Assembly (NCBI GenBank): GCA_035304345.1
Contig: DATGQE010000027.1
Coordinates: 1 to 64,000 of the forward strand
Length of the DNA: 64,000 bases
Reading direction: 5' to 3'
DNA from: IDS-8 sp035304345
GTDB taxonomy: Bacteria > Pseudomonadota > Gammaproteobacteria > Steroidobacterales > Woeseiaceae
Below the pieces are notes generated by a model. The model did no database searches and had not been told where the DNA came from. It saw nothing but the letters and a program-made list of their open reading frames with translations. The position numbers were made by a program, and so were the translations under genes. Shown here in pieces: positions 9,413 through 16,988 of the stretch; within the stretch, counting starts at the first letter, position 1, and every line of letters begins with the position of its first letter.

Positions 9413-9654
9413 TCGCGCTCCGATCGGTTACGCAGCCACGCGTACAGGCCAGCCAGTGCAACGAGAAAGACCGAAAGCAGCACCCCGGACGCGATGCCAA
9501 TGGAGACCAGGGTTCCCTGTGCGATCGGCTGGCGAAACAGGTCTGGCCAGAAGGCGATGACAAGGATGTATGCCAGGAAGGACGCCACGGTCAGCACCGT
9601 GCATGCCCAGTCAATGATGTTTGCCGTCTTTGGGTTCCCGGCTTTCCTGCTCAC
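9409..9654 (-). CDS. DUF485 small membrane protein (YjcH-like)
   Basis: 81 residues with two hydrophobic segments (about residues 17-38 and 50-71), the usual form of DUF485 proteins found before ActP-type symporters. The stop codon overlaps the symporter start as ATGA, so the pair is translationally coupled. Its role in transport is not established; association with the symporter in the inner membrane is the normal reading. The transcript starts in the 281-base divergent region shared with the flavoprotein gene. Confidence 0.85.
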   Translation of the reverse strand: MSRKAGNPKTANIIDWACTVLTVASFLAYILVIAFWPDLFRQPIAQGTLVSIGIASGVLLSVFLVALAGLYAWLRNRSERE

Positions 9655-9935
9655 GAAGGCCCCCTTCAGGCGCTACCAGGCGTGGAGAACGAGAGGCTGA
9701 CTCAGCATGGTAACTGTCTCATGGCATGCTTGTGGCAACTCCCCGGAGTCCCCCTTTTGTGGATGTCTGCTGACTATCCCGGGAAATTTGACTTAAGCCG
9801 CGACAGCGGAGATTGCCGTAGTTTGAAGTTATGCCCGTTTTGCAAACGGAAGTCAACTAAGTTATCTTATTCTGCCATTTCTAGAGTCAATCAATGCCCC
9901 CCCGGCGAGACCCTAATAAGTAGAACGAGACGCGC
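9655..9935. other. Divergent intergenic region of the symporter and flavoprotein genes
   Basis: This gap holds no gene. It is AT-richer than its surroundings, as expected for a divergent control region. The dyad motif described at 9855-9866 lies about 70 bases before the flavoprotein ATG, followed by TTATCTTA (9862-9869). The same 8-mer occurs at 1713-1720 in the TonB receptor promoter region. No clean consensus promoter could be assigned. Confidence 0.4.
9855..9866. promoter_or_regulatory. Candidate operator, dyad AACTNAGTT (copy 2)
   Basis: AACTAAGTTATC is the exact reverse complement of the sequence at 1982-1993. It lies between the divergent symporter and flavoprotein genes. A related but shorter core, ACTGAGT, is at 2984-2990 in the divergent region between the lyase and the LeuC-like gene. 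The most likely ligand is the GntR/FCD regulator at 11379-12146, but no binding evidence can be seen directly. Confidence 0.3.
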
Positions 9936-11345
9936 ATGTGTATTCTGAAGCCACAGGAAGCAACGTTTGATGCCTCCGTGGATATAGTGATAGTCGGGGC
10001 AGGCGCATGCGGATATACGGCTGCCTTGGCCGGGAGAGATCGAGGTGCGGACGTGTTGCTCCTGGAGCGCGATCCCACGCCGCTCGGCAGCACCGCGATG
10101 TCCACCGGCCTGATTCCTGCGGCGAACACGAGGTTCCAGCGCGAAAAAGGCATCACGGACAGCCCTGACCTGTTCGCTGCCGATATCCTGCGCAAGGCAC
10201 GCCACCAGACGGATGAAGAGATCGTGCTCGCACTGGCACGCGAATCCGCCCGGACGGTCGAGTGGCTTGTAGACGCACATCGAGTTCCTTTGTCCCTGGT
10301 GAACAGTTTCCTTTACCCCGGGCATACGGTTCACCGGATGCATGGGACTCCCAATCGTAGCGGAACCGAGCTGATGGCGGCCTTCGAGCGCGCAGGTGAG
10401 AGTTGCGGCGTCGACTTGCTGACGTCAGCCACCGCGGAATCACTTTTCGCGGATGAGAATGGTCGTATTCATGGCGTGCGCGTGCGCAGGCCCGACGGTT
10501 CGCACGAGGACATCGGGTGCGAGGCACTTATCCTGGCCTGCTGCGGATACGCGGGCGACAAGCAGCTCGTAGAAGAGCTCATTCCCGAAATGGCAGAAGC
10601 CGAGTTCTTCGGGCACGGCGGCAACAAGGGCGATGCCCTGCGCTGGGGTCGTGCACTGGGTGCCGCTATCCGAGATCTTGGCGCCTACCAGGGCCACGGT
10701 GGGTTGGCTGTCGGTCATTCCATCCCGATCCTTTGGCCGCTCATCATGGAAGGAGGGATCCAGGTCAACAGCCTGGGCCAACGCTTCAGCAACGAGACCA
10801 TTGGCTACTCCGAGCAAGCCGCCAACGTGCTGGCCCAGCCAGGTCACATCGCCTACGACATCTTCGATGAGAGGCTCCACAACCTGATGCTGGAGTTTCA
10901 GGACTATCGCGATGCATTCGAGGCCGGTGCCGTTCTCAGCGCCGGAAGCGTCAGCGAGCTCGCGGCGGCTCTCAAGATTCCTGAACCCGCCCTCGAGGCG
11001 ACATTGCACGAAGTCGAGCAGATCGCCCGTGGGGAGCGCACTTGCCCGTTCGGACGCAAGTTCCGGAAAGATTCAGTGCTCCGGGCGCCGTACTACGCAT
11101 CAAAGGTCAAGGGAGCACTGTTCCATACTCAAGGAGGCCTGGTAGTCGATACCAGGGCACGCGTGCTCCGTGAATCGGGGGGCCACTTTCCAAACCTCTT
11201 CGCAGGCGGCGGCGCAGCACGCGGAGTGTCCGGCCCGGCAGGATGGGGTTACCTGGCCGGCAACGGCCTCCTGACAGCCACCACCTTCGGCCGGTTGGCG
11301 GGTGAGGCCGCCGCGGAACTGATCGGGTACGGCAAGTCGCAGTAG
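9936..11345 (+). CDS. FAD-dependent oxidoreductase (fumarate reductase/KstD-like)
   Basis: 469 residues. The N-terminal Rossmann motif is VDIVIVGAGACGYTAALAG with E44 to bind the ribose, and a C-terminal FAD segment is at NLFAGGGAARGVSG plus GYLAGNGLLTATTFGRLAG. This is the FAD_binding_2 family, which includes fumarate reductase flavoproteins, 3-ketosteroid dehydrogenases and urocanate reductase. They add or remove hydrogen at an alpha,beta double bond next to a carbonyl or carboxyl. No heme-binding CXXCH and no export signal are seen, so it is probably cytosolic. In the cluster it could reduce or oxidise an unsaturated acid or imide. The start is not supported by a clear ribosome-binding site. 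Confidence 0.85.
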   Translation: MCILKPQEATFDASVDIVIVGAGACGYTAALAGRDRGADVLLLERDPTPLGSTAMSTGLIPAANTRFQREKGITDSPDLFAADILRKARHQTDEEIVLALARESARTVEWLVDAHRVPLSLVNSFLYPGHTVHRMHGTPNRSGTELMAAFERAGESCGVDLLTSATAESLFADENGRIHGVRVRRPDGSHEDIGCEALILACCGYAGDKQLVEELIPEMAEAEFFGHGGNKGDALRWGRALGAAIRDLGAYQGHGGLAVGHSIPILWPLIMEGGIQVNSLGQRFSNETIGYSEQAANVLAQPGHIAYDIFDERLHNLMLEFQDYRDAFEAGAVLSAGSVSELAAALKIPEPALEATLHEVEQIARGERTCPFGRKFRKDSVLRAPYYASKVKGALFHTQGGLVVDTRARVLRESGGHFPNLFAGGGAARGVSGPAGWGYLAGNGLLTATTFGRLAGEAAAELIGYGKSQ

Positions 11346-11378
11346 CAGCGGCTGGATGACGAGAGCGCCAGGGAAGCG

Positions 11379-12146
11379 CTAACCGTCCGAAGCCTGCACG
11401 GGGACACTCGCCAGGCCTTTCTTGGTCAGGAAGGCGGCGGTATCCACCATGTACTCGCGCCAGAACTTCTCTGCTTCGGTCACCTTGCGGCCGGTGATGA
11501 GCTCTACGAGATGGCAATGCGCTTCCACGGATTTCTCGGTCCGCTTTTGAAAGGCCCGACGCGTTGCCTGGCTGCCATACAGAAGGGGATGCCGGTAGGC
11601 TTTCGCCGCCATGTTGCCGAGGATTCCGGCTAGAAGGCTCAGTGTTCGATTGTTTGCATAGCGGATCATCACGCCGTGAAGCTTGTCGAGCGCCGAGATA
11701 GCGGCGATGTAATCGTTTCTCTCGATCGCCTCCCGTTGCTCACGCGCACAATCCTGCAACGCCTGGATGCATTCACGGCTCGGGCGGCGTGCAAGCATTG
11801 CCACCATCGACGGTTCGATCAACGTTCGTACCTGGTGAACCTCGCCAATTGTCGTTCCCTGCGTCGCCAGGTAGAGAGAACCGTAACGCGCGGCAGTCCT
11901 GATCGACGGTGCCAGGACGGTAGCACCGGTCCTCGAGCCGCGTCCGAGCTCGATCAGCCCTTCCGACTCGAGCACGCGCAAGGCTTCTCTCAGCGTCGGG
12001 CGGGAGACCTGGAACTTCTTCAGGAGATCGGCTTCCAGCGTCAGCTTGTCACCCGGATTCAACTCTCCACGGGCGATTTGGGATCGGAGGTGATCTGCGA
12101 CAACGTGCCAGAGCTTCTGGGATCGGACGGGAGCGATATCAGTCAC
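11379..12146 (-). CDS. GntR family (FCD domain) transcriptional regulator
   Basis: 255 residues from a GTG at 12146 preceded by AAGG. A longer in-frame start at 12254 adds an unconserved, Arg/Ser-rich tail. The winged helix covers about residues 8-80 (LWHVVADHLRSQIARGELNPG, SRPTLREALRVLESEGLIEL). The all-helical FCD ligand domain covers about 95-225, with histidines in KLHGVMIRY and VEAHCHLVEL that are candidate metal ligands. FCD regulators usually sense an organic acid that is the substrate or intermediate of the adjacent pathway. It is convergent with the flavoprotein gene and closes the catabolic island, so it is the natural local regulator. Confidence 0.88.
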   Translation of the reverse strand: MTDIAPVRSQKLWHVVADHLRSQIARGELNPGDKLTLEADLLKKFQVSRPTLREALRVLESEGLIELGRGSRTGATVLAPSIRTAARYGSLYLATQGTTIGEVHQVRTLIEPSMVAMLARRPSRECIQALQDCAREQREAIERNDYIAAISALDKLHGVMIRYANNRTLSLLAGILGNMAAKAYRHPLLYGSQATRRAFQKRTEKSVEAHCHLVELITGRKVTEAEKFWREYMVDTAAFLTKKGLASVPVQASDG

Positions 12147-12498
12147 TTTGGTGCCTTGCGGATAGTTCGTCGAGCCTCGACTGACACATACTACACTACG
12201 CTCACTATGTTTGCCCGCCCGGTGCATTCTCAATGCATGGACGCTAGTGCGCAAGCCATTGAATCAACAAGCATTTTTAGTCATTTCTCTCGGGCAATGC
12301 AGCTCAGGACAGCATCCGCTCTCAGCCGGATTCGTGGAGCGAATCGTGCGAGGCTGACGCGGGTTGGAGCTGGTGGTCGCGGGCGAGGGTGATGAGAAGA
12401 CGCTCGCCATGCGCGACGCAAAGCACGATTACGTTTTCGACGCGATCGAAGGCACCTGGCGACGCCGCCCGGGTCCGGTTCCGGCGAACAGCGGGCCT
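12147..12498. other. Intergenic boundary between catabolic island and peptide-uptake operon
   Basis: No gene is supported in these 352 bases. The left part is AT-richer (promoter region of the GntR gene, with TATG/CATA-rich stretches near 12180-12240). From about 12350 onward the composition becomes strongly GC-rich, as in the rest of the window. The switch coincides with the change in gene content, so this may be an edge of acquired DNA. No att-like repeat, tRNA or integrase was found. Confidence 0.4.
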
Positions 12499-13128
12499 TC
12501 AGCGCGCGGTTCTCCGCGCAGAGATGATCTTCACCGGATGCGTGAGCATCTGCCCCTCCGTGTAGGCCGATTCGCTCGCGCCTTTCGCCTCGCGTGCATG
12601 TATTGCGCGAACGACGTCCATGCCCTCGATGACCTTGCCGAACGCGGCGAAGCCGAGCCCGTCGGCGAACCGTGTGCCGCCGAAATCGAGCGCGGGCTGG
12701 TCGCCTATGCAGATGAAGAACGCCGCAGCGCTCGCGGTGCCCGGCTCGGCACGCGCCAGGGAGATGACGCCGTCCGTGTGACGGATGCCGGTGTCCCGGG
12801 TCGTCTCGTGCGCGACCGGCGCCGACTCCGGCATGTTGCCGGACAGCCCGCCCTGGATGACCGAGATCTTCGGGGATCCGTTGTCGTTGTCGGGCCTGAC
12901 CGTCCGGTAGAAGGCAGCGCCCTCGTACCAGCCGCGGTCGACGTACTCGAGGAAGCTGGCCGCCGAGGCGGGCGCCCGGTCCTGGTAGATCTCCAGCCCG
13001 ATGTCTCCCAGCTCGGTGGCCAGCACCACGTTGACCGTTCCGGCCTGGCCGGTGCCATGGTCCGCTACGTCCGAGCACGCGCCCAGCGCCACGAGGACCA
13101 GGCACAGCACCGAAGGGACCGGCCTCAT
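12499..13128 (-). CDS. Cyclophilin-type peptidyl-prolyl isomerase lipoprotein
   Basis: 209 residues. The N-terminus is a lipoprotein signal with the lipid-accepting Cys18 in LVALGAC, so the mature protein should be tethered in the periplasm. The remainder is a cyclophilin domain (LATELGDIGLEIYQDRAPASAASFLEYV, GTRFADGLGFAAFGKVIEGMDVV) that speeds cis/trans proline isomerisation. Its ATG overlaps the stop of the S9 peptidase gene as ATGA, so it is the last gene of the sigma-FecR-receptor-hydrolase-peptidase operon. A proline isomerase beside a prolyl-type peptidase is a sensible pairing. Alternatively it is a general folding factor co-transcribed by chance. Confidence 0.9.
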   Translation of the reverse strand: MRPVPSVLCLVLVALGACSDVADHGTGQAGTVNVVLATELGDIGLEIYQDRAPASAASFLEYVDRGWYEGAAFYRTVRPDNDNGSPKISVIQGGLSGNMPESAPVAHETTRDTGIRHTDGVISLARAEPGTASAAAFFICIGDQPALDFGGTRFADGLGFAAFGKVIEGMDVVRAIHAREAKGASESAYTEGQMLTHPVKIISARRTAR

Positions 13129-15656
13129 GGCGCATCCTCCGACGCCACCGCCTTGCCGTACCTCAGGGCCATCATTTCCTCGCTCTGCTGGCGGTCGGCG
13201 TCGTAAAGCGACCAGAGCTCGTACCCCGGCAGGGGATCCGTTCCCGCCAGGTGCCGCAGGAAGTACTCCCAGAGCTGCCGCTCCGCCCAGCCGTTCGAAG
13301 TGTGCCCGCTTTGCGGCAGCAGGATCGTGTCGAAATCCTTGTTGGCGTCGATCAGCTTCTGGGTGAGCTGGAAAAGGTTGGAGGGATGGATGCCGACGTC
13401 CATCAGCCCCTGCATGAACAGCAACTTTCCCCGGAGGTTGCCGGCATACGTCGACACGGCTTGCGGCACGTAGTTGTCGCCCTCCAGGCGGCCATGATAG
13501 CGCTCGCCCCACGTCGCCCAGAACAACCGCTGGTCGTAGTTGCCCGAGCCGGCGACCCCGACGCTGAAAAACTCCGGGTACCGCATCATGGCGAGCGCCG
13601 CCATGTAGCCGCCCCCGGAGAATCCGAAGATGCCGACCCGGGTAGCGTCCATGTACGGGTAGCGCTCCGCGAGCTGCCTGATCGCCGCGATATGGTCCTC
13701 CATGTTGCTCGCGTCCTGGATGGCGCCGTAGGAGCTTTCGTGAAACGCGCGACTGCGCTGCGTCGTGCCGCGGCCGTCGACGATGACGACCACGAAGCCG
13801 AGCTCCGCCAGCGCGGCCGACCTGACGGCGACGTTGTTGCCCGGCACTTCCGGCACGTAGGAGACCTGCGGCCCGCCGTACACGTGATCGATGACCGGGT
13901 ACTTTCGATCCGGAGACAGGGTCGAAGGGTGGAATACGACCGCGCTGATCGGGGTCTCTCCGTCCGCCGCGGTCAACTGCACCGGCTCCGGCCAGCGGTA
14001 CCATTCGGGGAGCCGTGACGTGTCCGACTCGACGATCGTCATCAGCTCCCGGCCATTCCGATCCCTGAGAACCGTCCTCACCGGCCTGTCGATGCGCTGG
14101 ATCGACTCGACGTAGAAGCTGCCGTCCGGCGACAGTCCCCGCATGTTCCCCGCGTCCTTCGTCCCGGTCCATTTCTCCAGGGCGATGAAGAACTCGGCCG
14201 GGTGCGCGACGTAGTGATCCGCGTCGCTGCCACTCAGTGCGACGAGCTCCCCGGAATCCAGGTTCACGCGCATGACCTGGCGATGATACGGGTCGGCGCT
14301 CCCCGGATATTCCCCGCGGGTGAAGAACAGCTCGCGGCGCTCCTCGTCGACGCCGAGGATGTCCCGCACCAGCCAGGGACCCGCGGTCAACGGCCGGATC
14401 AGCTCGCCGGTCTCGAGGCTGTAGAGATAAAGGTGTGCCCAGCCCGTGCGTTCCGAATACCAGACGAGCTCATTGGTCGCCGGCAGCGGCACCAGCACCG
14501 CGGGAGAGTAGACGCTGCTGCCGAGCTCCACGTACCCGGCTTCGTTCGATTCGGTGAACAGCTTCCTGCTTCTCCCGGTCGCGGCGTCCACCGCGACGAC
14601 ATGCACTGCTTTCTCGAAGCGCTCGATGTCGACCAGGTACACCGTCGAGGAATCGGTCGACCACCATGCACGGTTGCCGGAAATCGGCGTATCGAGCATG
14701 CGGGCGGCAACGAGATCCTGGTACAGGACCGGGATCTGCCTCCTGGAGGCGACGTCGATGATCGTCATGCGGAACATCGGCACGTTCGCATCCCCGGGCA
14801 GGGCCGACCGGACGGTGAAGGCCTTGGGTCGCAAGGAGCCGTCGGCCGGGACGAAGTTCACGAGCGGCAGCTCGGTGACCTGCCTTTCGTCCGTCTGGTG
14901 CGTGAGGATCTTCGAGGAATCGGGAGACCAGGCGGCGCTCACGAGGAATTCCGGCCTGCCGGTTGCGGACGGCGTGGTTGCGTAGGCGTAGGCCGGTTCG
15001 CCGTCGGTGGTGAGCTGCGTTTCCTCGCAGGTGCGCAGGTCGCGGAGCCACAGGTTGTGCTCCTTGAGGAAGACCTCCATCGTGCCGTCGGGAGAAACGA
15101 TCGGTGCGGCGCCGCCCGGGGCGGGCAGCTTCCCGATGTCCTCCAGCCTGTTGCGGCGCGTGTCGTATCGCCATTTCCTGCCCAGTCCCTCGAACGTCAT
15201 CACGGGCTGCCGGGCGTCGATCCACAGGTTGAACACGGGCAACCGATTCACATCGATCTCGGCACCCGTCGCGCCGCGAAGGCGCCTGGCCAGGGCCTCG
15301 TGATCGAAGGCCGGCATCGACGTCCGCTCCGTTGCGTCGACCAGCGTGAAGCGATAGCCGCCGAGCGTTTCTTCCCTGAACCAGAACTTGCCGGATCCCT
15401 CCAGCCAGTGAGGCACGACGCTCGCATTGAGGTGCCAGCCCCGCGACTGGCCGGCATGGAGCATCGCCGCGCGTTCGTAACGGACTTCCAGCGGCGTATC
15501 GGGCGCCGCATGCCCCGGCGTGGCCGTTCCTCCGTCCGGCTGCGCCGCCAGGCGCATCGGACAAGGGACCAGCAAGGCCAATGCGATCAACGCCGCGCGC
15601 AGGCGTGCGCGGGAATGCTCGATAGTCACTCGCACCTCACGTTCGATGACACTCAT
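13125..15656 (-). CDS. S9 family serine peptidase, DPP-IV-like, exported
   Basis: 843 residues: Sec signal peptide (about 1-38, cut after MRLAAQ), DPP-IV N-type beta-propeller (about 60-580) and a C-terminal alpha/beta hydrolase. The catalytic triad is visible: Ser680 in GFSGGGY, Asp753 in GLMDVGIHP, His785 in SGHTSNG. DPP-IV enzymes usually carry a double-Glu motif (YEEE) that anchors the free N-terminus. At the matching place this protein reads GEPAYAYATTPSATGRPEF, with no Glu pair, so true dipeptidyl-aminopeptidase activity is doubtful. It is periplasmic and lies 27 bases after the SGNH gene in one operon with an STN receptor. A role in degrading an imported peptide is likely. Confidence 0.88.
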   Translation of the reverse strand: MSVIEREVRVTIEHSRARLRAALIALALLVPCPMRLAAQPDGGTATPGHAAPDTPLEVRYERAAMLHAGQSRGWHLNASVVPHWLEGSGKFWFREETLGGYRFTLVDATERTSMPAFDHEALARRLRGATGAEIDVNRLPVFNLWIDARQPVMTFEGLGRKWRYDTRRNRLEDIGKLPAPGGAAPIVSPDGTMEVFLKEHNLWLRDLRTCEETQLTTDGEPAYAYATTPSATGRPEFLVSAAWSPDSSKILTHQTDERQVTELPLVNFVPADGSLRPKAFTVRSALPGDANVPMFRMTIIDVASRRQIPVLYQDLVAARMLDTPISGNRAWWSTDSSTVYLVDIERFEKAVHVVAVDAATGRSRKLFTESNEAGYVELGSSVYSPAVLVPLPATNELVWYSERTGWAHLYLYSLETGELIRPLTAGPWLVRDILGVDEERRELFFTRGEYPGSADPYHRQVMRVNLDSGELVALSGSDADHYVAHPAEFFIALEKWTGTKDAGNMRGLSPDGSFYVESIQRIDRPVRTVLRDRNGRELMTIVESDTSRLPEWYRWPEPVQLTAADGETPISAVVFHPSTLSPDRKYPVIDHVYGGPQVSYVPEVPGNNVAVRSAALAELGFVVVIVDGRGTTQRSRAFHESSYGAIQDASNMEDHIAAIRQLAERYPYMDATRVGIFGFSGGGYMAALAMMRYPEFFSVGVAGSGNYDQRLFWATWGERYHGRLEGDNYVPQAVSTYAGNLRGKLLFMQGLMDVGIHPSNLFQLTQKLIDANKDFDTILLPQSGHTSNGWAERQLWEYFLRHLAGTDPLPGYELWSLYDADRQQSEEMMALRYGKAVASEDAP

Positions 15657-15683
15657 GGAACCGGACCGGCGTTCCGGACGATC

Positions 15684-16949
15684 TCAGTGCACCCGCTGCG
15701 ACACGACGCGCCAGGCGGCGTGCTGCACCTCCCGTGCCGCGGCATCGTCGAGGTCGACGAGCACGGCTTCTCCCTCCCCTTCCCGCGCGATCTCTTCCTC
15801 GTCGACGACCACAGGACGTCCGCGGATCCCCGACGGCGCGCCTGCCGGGCTGAAGCCGGTGATCGTCGCGTAGACGACGCAGGCCGCGAGGTAGGAGCCG
15901 GCGGCGGCAGGATGTGAGCCATCGGGGAGGTACAGCGAAGGGACGCTGCCGCCCCGGTGCACCTCGGCCCAGGCCAGGCCGACGGGAGCAACCGGGATGC
16001 CGAGCTCTGCCGCGATGTCGTCGTAGCCCGCGGCGAGGCGTTGCTGGACAAGGGTGAATTCCTCCGGCGGATTCCGGCGCGCCCACGTCATGAACAGGAC
16101 GGGCTCCGCCCCTTCCTGGCGGATGAGCGCCACCCATCGTCGGACGGCATCGTGAAACTGCGCGGGATCGGCCAGCCGCGCGCGCCCGTCGACGGCCTGC
16201 CCGCCCCACAGGCTCTGCTCCTGGAGGACGACGAAGTCCCACCGCTGCGATCGGAGCTTCTCCACGGCCGGACCGCTCTCGAGGTGCCAGCCGAGCGTTG
16301 CACCGCCGCGTCCGACGAGCTCGGCTTCGATCGCCGGCCCCGACGGCACCCCCGCGGCAATGGCCTCGAGGATGCCGGGCAGGTTGTTGTAGTACGTGTA
16401 GCTGTTGCCGATGAACAGCACGCGGTGCGTCGAGGCGGAGCGCATGAACTCGATCCGCTGCAAGCCCGTGCCGGCAAAACTCTCGATGTCCCCTTCCCTG
16501 GCCGCGCGAACCTTCCGGCCGCTTGCCGGCGCGAAGAATATCTCCTGCAGAAGGCGATCGCCGTCGAGGCGGTACCGGGTAACCAGTTGCACGTCGTTCA
16601 CCCGGAAGGCGGAATACAGCGTGTCGCCGAAGATCGACGCGTCGAGCTCGAGCCCGGCGCCTTCGTCGAAAACGTAGCGATCGGCCGCCCGGCAGAACCG
16701 GTAGTCCTTGACCTGCCGCACTTCGCCGCTCTCGAAATAGGTCGAGCGCCAGTCGAGGCACCCGTCGTCAACATCGGGTCCGACGCCGATCTCCAGCACG
16801 ACGTCTATCGGCGGCGCGCCATCCCGCGCGGGCAGGTTCTCCAGCCTGCCGCGCCAGGTGCCGTGCCAGCCAGCGAGGAAGCCGCTGTCGTCGTCCGCAC
16901 CTGCCGCCCGCGCCTCGACCGGCGATGCCGGCGCAAGCCAGCACAGCAA
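15684..16949 (-). CDS. Exported SGNH/GDSL-like hydrolase with N-terminal beta domain
   Basis: The C-terminal half is an SGNH hydrolase: block I VLFIGNSYTYYNNLPG supplies the nucleophile Ser, RGGATLGWHLESG is the Gly block, and PDGSHPAAAG gives the Asp and His. The N-terminal half (about residues 25-170, GWHGTWRGRLENL...DDGCLDWRSTYF) resembles a lipocalin-like beta domain of unknown role. Such enzymes cut ester bonds, often acetyl groups. A hydrophobic leader ending in SPVEARA predicts export. No ATG is available: the frame opens directly after the receptor's TAG (16991-16989), and the only usual start codon before the leader is TTG at 16949. The true start may lie closer to the TAG, because the upstream ISSLLRTLVCGA residues complete a better signal peptide. 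Confidence 0.75.
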   Translation of the reverse strand: MLCWLAPASPVEARAAGADDDSGFLAGWHGTWRGRLENLPARDGAPPIDVVLEIGVGPDVDDGCLDWRSTYFESGEVRQVKDYRFCRAADRYVFDEGAGLELDASIFGDTLYSAFRVNDVQLVTRYRLDGDRLLQEIFFAPASGRKVRAAREGDIESFAGTGLQRIEFMRSASTHRVLFIGNSYTYYNNLPGILEAIAAGVPSGPAIEAELVGRGGATLGWHLESGPAVEKLRSQRWDFVVLQEQSLWGGQAVDGRARLADPAQFHDAVRRWVALIRQEGAEPVLFMTWARRNPPEEFTLVQQRLAAGYDDIAAELGIPVAPVGLAWAEVHRGGSVPSLYLPDGSHPAAAGSYLAACVVYATITGFSPAGAPSGIRGRPVVVDEEEIAREGEGEAVLVDLDDAAAREVQHAAWRVVSQRVH

Positions 16950-16988
16950 GGCGCCGCAGACGAGGGTACGGAGAAGCGAGCTGATGGC

